Positions 55,831 to 59,645 of a DNA stretch of 59,645 nucleotides are shown in pieces. The stretch is from an uncultured Flavobacteriales bacterium. Lineage in GTDB: Bacteria > Bacteroidota > Bacteroidia > Flavobacteriales > BACL11. Where the stretch lies: positions 1-59,645 of the forward strand of contig CAJIYM010000002.1 of NCBI GenBank assembly GCA_905181635.1, given 5' to 3'. The position numbers and the translations under genes were made by a program. Numbering within the stretch: position 1 is the first letter of the stretch; each line of letters begins with the position of its first letter. The notes below the pieces were generated by a model, which was not told the origin of the DNA, did no database searches, and saw nothing but the letters and a program-made list of their open reading frames with translations.

Positions 55831-57363
55831 ATGATTGATATTAAAAAAACATTAGAAGTATTAGGCGTAAAGGCATTAAATAACGGTACTTCAACTGGTT
55901 CAGTTTCTTTTGGTAGCGGGGCTGAAATTGAATCTTACTCTCCAGTAGACGGGAGCTTAATTGGAAAAGTAACTTCAACAACTCCTGAAGAGTATGAAAA
56001 AGTAATGCAGACTGCAACAGCTGCATTTAAGGATTGGAGATTAAAGCCTGCTCCACTTAGGGGTGAGATTGTTCGCCAATATGGCGAGAAATTAAGAGCA
56101 TATAAACAAGAATTAGGGGGGCTGGTTTCTTACGAGATGGGTAAGTCTTTGCAAGAGGGCTTAGGTGAGGTACAAGAGATGATTGATATCTGTGATTTTG
56201 CTGTTGGGCTTTCTCGTCAGCTTCATGGTTTAACTATGCACTCTGAGCGTCCAGGACATAGAATGTACGAGCAGTACCACCCACTTGGAGTAGTTGGTAT
56301 TATTTCGGCATTTAATTTCCCAGTTGCTGTTTGGAACTGGAATACTGCTTTAGCTTGGATCTCTGGAGATACTTGTGTTTGGAAAGCATCAGAAAAATCT
56401 CCTTTATGTGGAATTGCTTGTCAAAATATTTGGAATGAAGTAGCTAAAGAAAACAATTTACCAGAGGGTATTTCTTGTATCATAAATGGTGACTATAAGG
56501 TAGGAGAAATGATGACAACCGATGATAGATTACCTTTAATTTCAGCTACTGGTTCAACCAGAATGGGTCGTATTGTTGGCGCTACAGTAGCTGAACGATT
56601 CGGAAAATCATTATTAGAGTTAGGGGGGAATAACGCAATAATCATTACCCCAAATGCTGATTTAGAAATTACAATTATTGGCGCGCTATTTGGTGCTGTA
56701 GGTACTTGTGGGCAAAGATGTACATCTACAAGAAGATTAATTATTCATGAGTCCGTTTATGATGAGGTTAAAAATAAATTAGCAAAAGCATACACTCAAA
56801 TAGTTATTGGAAATCCTTTGGATGAAAGCAATCATGTTGGACCATTAATTGACAAAGATGCTGTAAATATGTATTTAAGTGCTATTGAAAAAGCAAAAGA
56901 AGAAGGAGGTAATGTATTGGTTGAAGGTGGTGTGTTAGAAGGAGAGGGTTATGAAAGTGGTTGTTATGTAAGGCCTGTAATTATTGAAGCTGAAAACCAT
57001 TTCCAAATTGTACAGGATGAAACTTTTGCACCTATCTTATACATTATGAAGTATGCCGAGCTAGAAGAGGCTATTGAAATGCAAAATGGAGTGAAGCAAG
57101 GTTTGTCTTCTGCCATTATGACAACTAACTTACGTGAGGCTGAAAAATTCTTATCTGTTGCGGGAAGTGATTGTGGTATTTCAAATGTTAATATTGGTAC
57201 TTCAGGAGCTGAGATTGGTGGTGCATTTGGTGGTGAAAAGGAAACAGGTGGAGGGAGAGAAAGTGGCTCTGATGCTTGGAAAATTTATATGAGAAGGCAA
57301 ACTAACACAATTAACTATACTGCTGAATTACCTTTAGCGCAAGGAATTAAATTTGATTTGTAA
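55831..57363 (+). CDS. Aldehyde dehydrogenase, ALDH7 (antiquitin / AmaB) type
   Basis: 510 residues. NAD-dependent aldehyde dehydrogenase with Asn162 (SAFNFPVAVWNWN), Lys185 (VWKASEK), general-base Glu263 (LELGGNNA) and nucleophile Cys297 (GQRCTSTRRL). The blocks closely resemble the ALDH7/antiquitin family, which oxidises alpha-aminoadipic semialdehyde in lysine breakdown. Substrate is inferred from family only. Own promoter and terminator, so a single-gene unit. Confidence 0.9.
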   Translation: MIDIKKTLEVLGVKALNNGTSTGSVSFGSGAEIESYSPVDGSLIGKVTSTTPEEYEKVMQTATAAFKDWRLKPAPLRGEIVRQYGEKLRAYKQELGGLVSYEMGKSLQEGLGEVQEMIDICDFAVGLSRQLHGLTMHSERPGHRMYEQYHPLGVVGIISAFNFPVAVWNWNTALAWISGDTCVWKASEKSPLCGIACQNIWNEVAKENNLPEGISCIINGDYKVGEMMTTDDRLPLISATGSTRMGRIVGATVAERFGKSLLELGGNNAIIITPNADLEITIIGALFGAVGTCGQRCTSTRRLIIHESVYDEVKNKLAKAYTQIVIGNPLDESNHVGPLIDKDAVNMYLSAIEKAKEEGGNVLVEGGVLEGEGYESGCYVRPVIIEAENHFQIVQDETFAPILYIMKYAELEEAIEMQNGVKQGLSSAIMTTNLREAEKFLSVAGSDCGISNVNIGTSGAEIGGAFGGEKETGGGRESGSDAWKIYMRRQTNTINYTAELPLAQGIKFDL

Positions 57364-57392
57364 CATTATAATCAACTGATTTTTTACAAAAT

Positions 57393-57419
57393 AAAAACCC
57401 GCTCTATGAGCGGGTTTTT
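57393..57419 (+). terminator. Rho-independent terminator after the ALDH gene
   Basis: AAAAACCCGCTC / GAGCGGGTTTTT stem with a three-base TAT loop, followed by further T's (57420-57422). Lies 30 bases after the ALDH stop. The T-tract runs into the next gene's -7 element. Confidence 0.92.
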
Positions 57420-57423
57420 TTTA

Positions 57424-57431
57424 TATTTTTG
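57424..57431 (+). promoter_or_regulatory. -7 element TATTTTTG before the PETase-like gene
   Basis: Perfect TAnnTTTG just after the terminator and four bases before the ATG at 57436, so any transcript would have almost no leader. No -33 box is seen because the terminator stem occupies that position; this makes the call tentative. Confidence 0.4.
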
Positions 57432-57435
57432 ATAA

Positions 57436-58542
57436 ATGATTATTTCTAGAAATTATATTATACCGCTGCTATTAATCATTCCTGTTTTTTCTTTTTGTCA
57501 AACTAATTCGGATTGTAGTGGTGTAACTATATCCTCAGCAACAGCTAACGGTAATTATAATGTAGCCTCTTATATAGAAAGTGATGGAATAAGGGATGGG
57601 GATGATTATGATGGATCAACAATCTATTACCCCCAAAATACTACTGGTTTATTGCCTAGTATTATTATTATTCCAGGTTATCTTAACCCAGAGTTAAGCA
57701 TTCAAGCTTGGGGTTCATTTTTAGCTTCTCATGGAATTGTGTGTATGACTATTGGTACTAATAGTATTTTTGATGAGGTGATGGATAGAAAAATAGCTCT
57801 AAAAGATGCTTTAATTAGTTTAAAAGCTGAGCAGGTTAGGGTTAATTCTCCTCTTTTTAATAACCTGGATACCAACCTAATTGCTCTTGGTGGGTGGTCA
57901 ATGGGTGGTGGTGGTGCTCAGTTAGTTGCAGTTGAGAATCCTAATATAAAAGCAATACTTGCTTTCTGCCCCTGGATTGATCCCGCGGTTGTTTCTCCTG
58001 CTTTAATAAACCATAGTACGCCAATTCTCATTTTTAGTGGACAAATTGATGTTGTAGCTCCACCAGGCGCTCATGCTGACGTACAGTACAATTACACTCC
58101 AAATTCTACAAAAAAACTTAAGTATGAAGTGTTTGGTGGAGGACATACAATTGCAAATACTCCTTTAGGGGGTTTTGGCGAGGTGGGGAGAATGGGTCTT
58201 TCTTGGTTAAAGAAATATTTAGTTAATGATAGTTGTTATTGTCCTTTGTTGTTGGATGCTCCAGCTACAGCATCTGATTATCAAACCAACATAGATTGCT
58301 CCATTATTAATGGTAATTCTGATTATAGTAATGATTTAATGATTTACCCAAATCCTGCCAACAATACAATTACCCTAAAGGGAACATTAAACAAAAACAA
58401 AAATTATAAAATTGTAAGTATTGATGGTAAGGTGATAAAAAAAGAAATCTTAAATACTTCTAATATTGATATTTCTGATTTAAAAAAAGGCATTTATTTT
58501 TTAGACTATGAAAATCAGAAAATGAAGCTAATTAAAAATTAG
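57436..58542 (+). CDS. Secreted PETase/cutinase-like polyester hydrolase with T9SS sorting tail
   Basis: 368 residues: signal peptide (1-21), alpha/beta-hydrolase domain (about 25-290) and a type A T9SS sorting domain (about 300-368; IYPNPANN, GIYFLDY). The catalytic triad is Ser155 in GWSMGGGG, Asp205 in SGQIDVVAPP and His237 in GGGHTIAN. Aligned from memory with Ideonella PETase, it also shares Tyr82 (IIPGYLNP), SIQAWGSFLASHG, GTNSIFDE, Trp180 (FCPW) and the C-terminal pair C267/C269 with C288. The second PETase disulfide is missing (S201 and I239 at those sites). Related Bacteroidota enzymes with PET activity and a sorting tail are known. It may hydrolyse natural polyesters such as cutin, or PET; activity is not proven. 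Its 3' end overlaps the M28 gene by four bases. Confidence 0.88.
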   Translation: MIISRNYIIPLLLIIPVFSFCQTNSDCSGVTISSATANGNYNVASYIESDGIRDGDDYDGSTIYYPQNTTGLLPSIIIIPGYLNPELSIQAWGSFLASHGIVCMTIGTNSIFDEVMDRKIALKDALISLKAEQVRVNSPLFNNLDTNLIALGGWSMGGGGAQLVAVENPNIKAILAFCPWIDPAVVSPALINHSTPILIFSGQIDVVAPPGAHADVQYNYTPNSTKKLKYEVFGGGHTIANTPLGGFGEVGRMGLSWLKKYLVNDSCYCPLLLDAPATASDYQTNIDCSIINGNSDYSNDLMIYPNPANNTITLKGTLNKNKNYKIVSIDGKVIKKEILNTSNIDISDLKKGIYFLDYENQKMKLIKN

Positions 58543-59570
58543 TTTTCTTTTTTATCCACCACAATTCGCTCATCTCTATTTGCAAGCTCCCAGGCTGTTA
58601 AAAAAACAAGTCGTGCAATGGTTTCTATTTTTTGAAAATTAATTTTTTCTATTGTATCTGTTGTTTTGTGGTAATCTTCATGTAATCCATTAAAATAAAA
58701 AATTACTGGTATGTTGTTTTTTGCAAAATTATAATGATCTGAACGGTAATAATATCTATTTGGATCATCCTCTTTATTAAAAGTATAGTCTAATTCTAAA
58801 CCAATATGTTGTTTATTTACTTTTTCACTTATATCGTGAAGGTCTGTACTTAACATATCCGACCCTATTAAATACACATAATTAGGATTATCTTTAAAAT
58901 CTCCTATTCTACCAATCATATCTATATTTAAATTAGCTACTGTGCTTTTTAATGGGTAAATAGGGTTTTCCGCATAATATTTACTTCCCAACAAGCCTTT
59001 TTCTTCTCCCGAAACTGGCATAATAAGAATGGATCTCCTGGGTCCATTTCCTGCTTTTTTTGCCAGCATAAAAGCTTCTGCTATTTCCATTGCCGCAACC
59101 GTTCCTGAACCATCATCATCTGCACCATTAAAAATTAAACTATCGTGTTTTCCTAAATGATCATAGTGGGCTGTAATAATAATAAGCTCATCTTTTAGGT
59201 CTGTTCCTTCAATATAACCCAACACGTTTTCCCCTTTTATTTTCTTTTTATTTTTAAATATTTTTTTTACTAAACTCACATCACAATCATCACACTTACA
59301 GAGATGTCTCCCGGACTTTACTTTGAATTTTTGATAATAAGTATCTTTCTTATACGGGGGTATTCCTATATTTTTAAAATGGTTCATTATATAGTGGGCT
59401 GCCATTTTTTGTCCTGGCTTACCGGTTTCCCTTCCCTCTAAAGAGTCAGAAGCTAAAATATTAAGGTGTCTTTGTAAATCAGTAACATTAATTGTTTCTG
59501 AAAATTTTATATTTTCTTGACTATAGGCTAAAAAGGGGATTAGTAATAGTGTTAGTGTCTTTTTCCACAT
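58539..59570 (-). CDS. M28-family zinc aminopeptidase, secreted
   Basis: 343 residues with a signal peptide (1-17). Zinc ligands of the M28 co-catalytic site are visible: H135 (TAHYDH), D151/D152 (NGADDDGSG), E189/E190 (VSGEEKG), D217 (NLNIDMIGR) and H301 (EDYHKTTDT). An insertion between the N-terminal helices and the first ligand carries CKCDDC (C91, C93, C96), which looks like a small metal or disulfide knuckle and is not usual for M28. It probably degrades peptides in the periplasm or outside. Convergent with the hydrolase gene. Confidence 0.9.
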   Translation of the reverse strand: MWKKTLTLLLIPFLAYSQENIKFSETINVTDLQRHLNILASDSLEGRETGKPGQKMAAHYIMNHFKNIGIPPYKKDTYYQKFKVKSGRHLCKCDDCDVSLVKKIFKNKKKIKGENVLGYIEGTDLKDELIIITAHYDHLGKHDSLIFNGADDDGSGTVAAMEIAEAFMLAKKAGNGPRRSILIMPVSGEEKGLLGSKYYAENPIYPLKSTVANLNIDMIGRIGDFKDNPNYVYLIGSDMLSTDLHDISEKVNKQHIGLELDYTFNKEDDPNRYYYRSDHYNFAKNNIPVIFYFNGLHEDYHKTTDTIEKINFQKIETIARLVFLTAWELANRDERIVVDKKEN

Positions 59571-59645
59571 ACTCTTTTTATTAATTTTAAATTCGATTGC
59601 TTACGCAATAATTTTAAATGGATAAATTGTTAAAAAGCCCGAACA

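Noticed and set aside
59596-59609. Short inverted repeat ATTGC-TTAC-GCAAT upstream of the M28 gene
   Set aside because: Five-base arms are expected by chance in AT-rich DNA; no T-tract or operator-like context.
1-59645. CRISPR arrays, transposons, prophage or integrases
   Set aside because: No repeat-spacer pattern, transposase or integrase-like protein was seen on either strand.

Overview
The window is 59.6 kb of AT-rich DNA with the marks of a Bacteroidota genome, most likely a flavobacterium-type marine or freshwater member (Flavobacteriia). Evidence for this is the type IX secretion parts (PorZ, SprE/PorW, PorP/SprF), cargo proteins with type A and type B C-terminal sorting domains, promoters of the TAnnTTTG type, few Shine-Dalgarno sequences, an ATP synthase operon without beta and epsilon genes, and several family-specific lipoproteins (DUF4175, DUF4292, DUF4837, DUF3108). 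No mobile element, integrase, CRISPR array or rRNA was seen. The window looks like chromosomal backbone with a few accessory secreted proteins.

Layout. 1-5841 (+): the end of a DUF4175 coiled-coil protein, ybeY, mnmG and a zinc-ribbon SAM methyltransferase; about 1 kb here (3002-3988) carries six single-base indels that look like sequence errors. 5998-15206 (+): a fibronectin-III secreted protein, a tRNA-Arg(UCG) on the other strand, porZ-recO, a TonB-dependent receptor and a BNR-repeat T9SS cargo. 15196-17429 (-): a DUF4837 lipoprotein and an MltD-like lytic transglycosylase with two LysM domains. 17598-22921 (+): dxs, asnS, rpoN and a degenerate PAP2-like membrane protein. 22907-40019 (-): an almost gapless run of about 14 genes holding crotonase, flippase, dUTPase, nucleotidyltransferase, TPR protein, DUF4292 lipoprotein, EnvC-like factor, tatA (58 aa), gatA, DUF3108 protein, an M23 peptidase, and a type B adhesin / PorP-SprF / OmpA module. 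40119-48707 (-): atpG-A-H-F-E-B, two small membrane proteins, a bactofilin and sprE. 48802-54918 (+): a bactofilin-neighbouring M23 peptidase, a GH3-family adenylating enzyme, dxr, rseP and a cation/proton antiporter. 54991-59570: a stand-alone RluA-associated N-domain, an ALDH7-type dehydrogenase, a PETase/cutinase-like secreted hydrolase with a T9SS tail, and an M28 peptidase (-).

How it fits together. Three strands recur: building and running the T9SS/cell-surface machine (PorZ, SprE, PorP/SprF, several cargoes), remodelling of peptidoglycan (MltD, two M23 peptidases, an inactive EnvC-like protein, bactofilin), and core metabolism (both first enzymes of the MEP isoprenoid pathway, dxs and dxr, sit here though not together; F-type ATP synthase; tRNA charging and modification).

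The most exciting item is the secreted alpha/beta hydrolase at 57436-58542. It carries the GWSMGG nucleophile elbow, the tyrosine and tryptophan that frame the PETase active site and a T9SS tail, so it is a candidate polyester hydrolase of the Bacteroidota type. Other items worth a look are the indel patch in ybeY-mnmG, a perfect 16-bp hairpin between atpE and atpF, the stand-alone cysteine-bearing RluA N-domain, and very short or absent leaders at several promoters.
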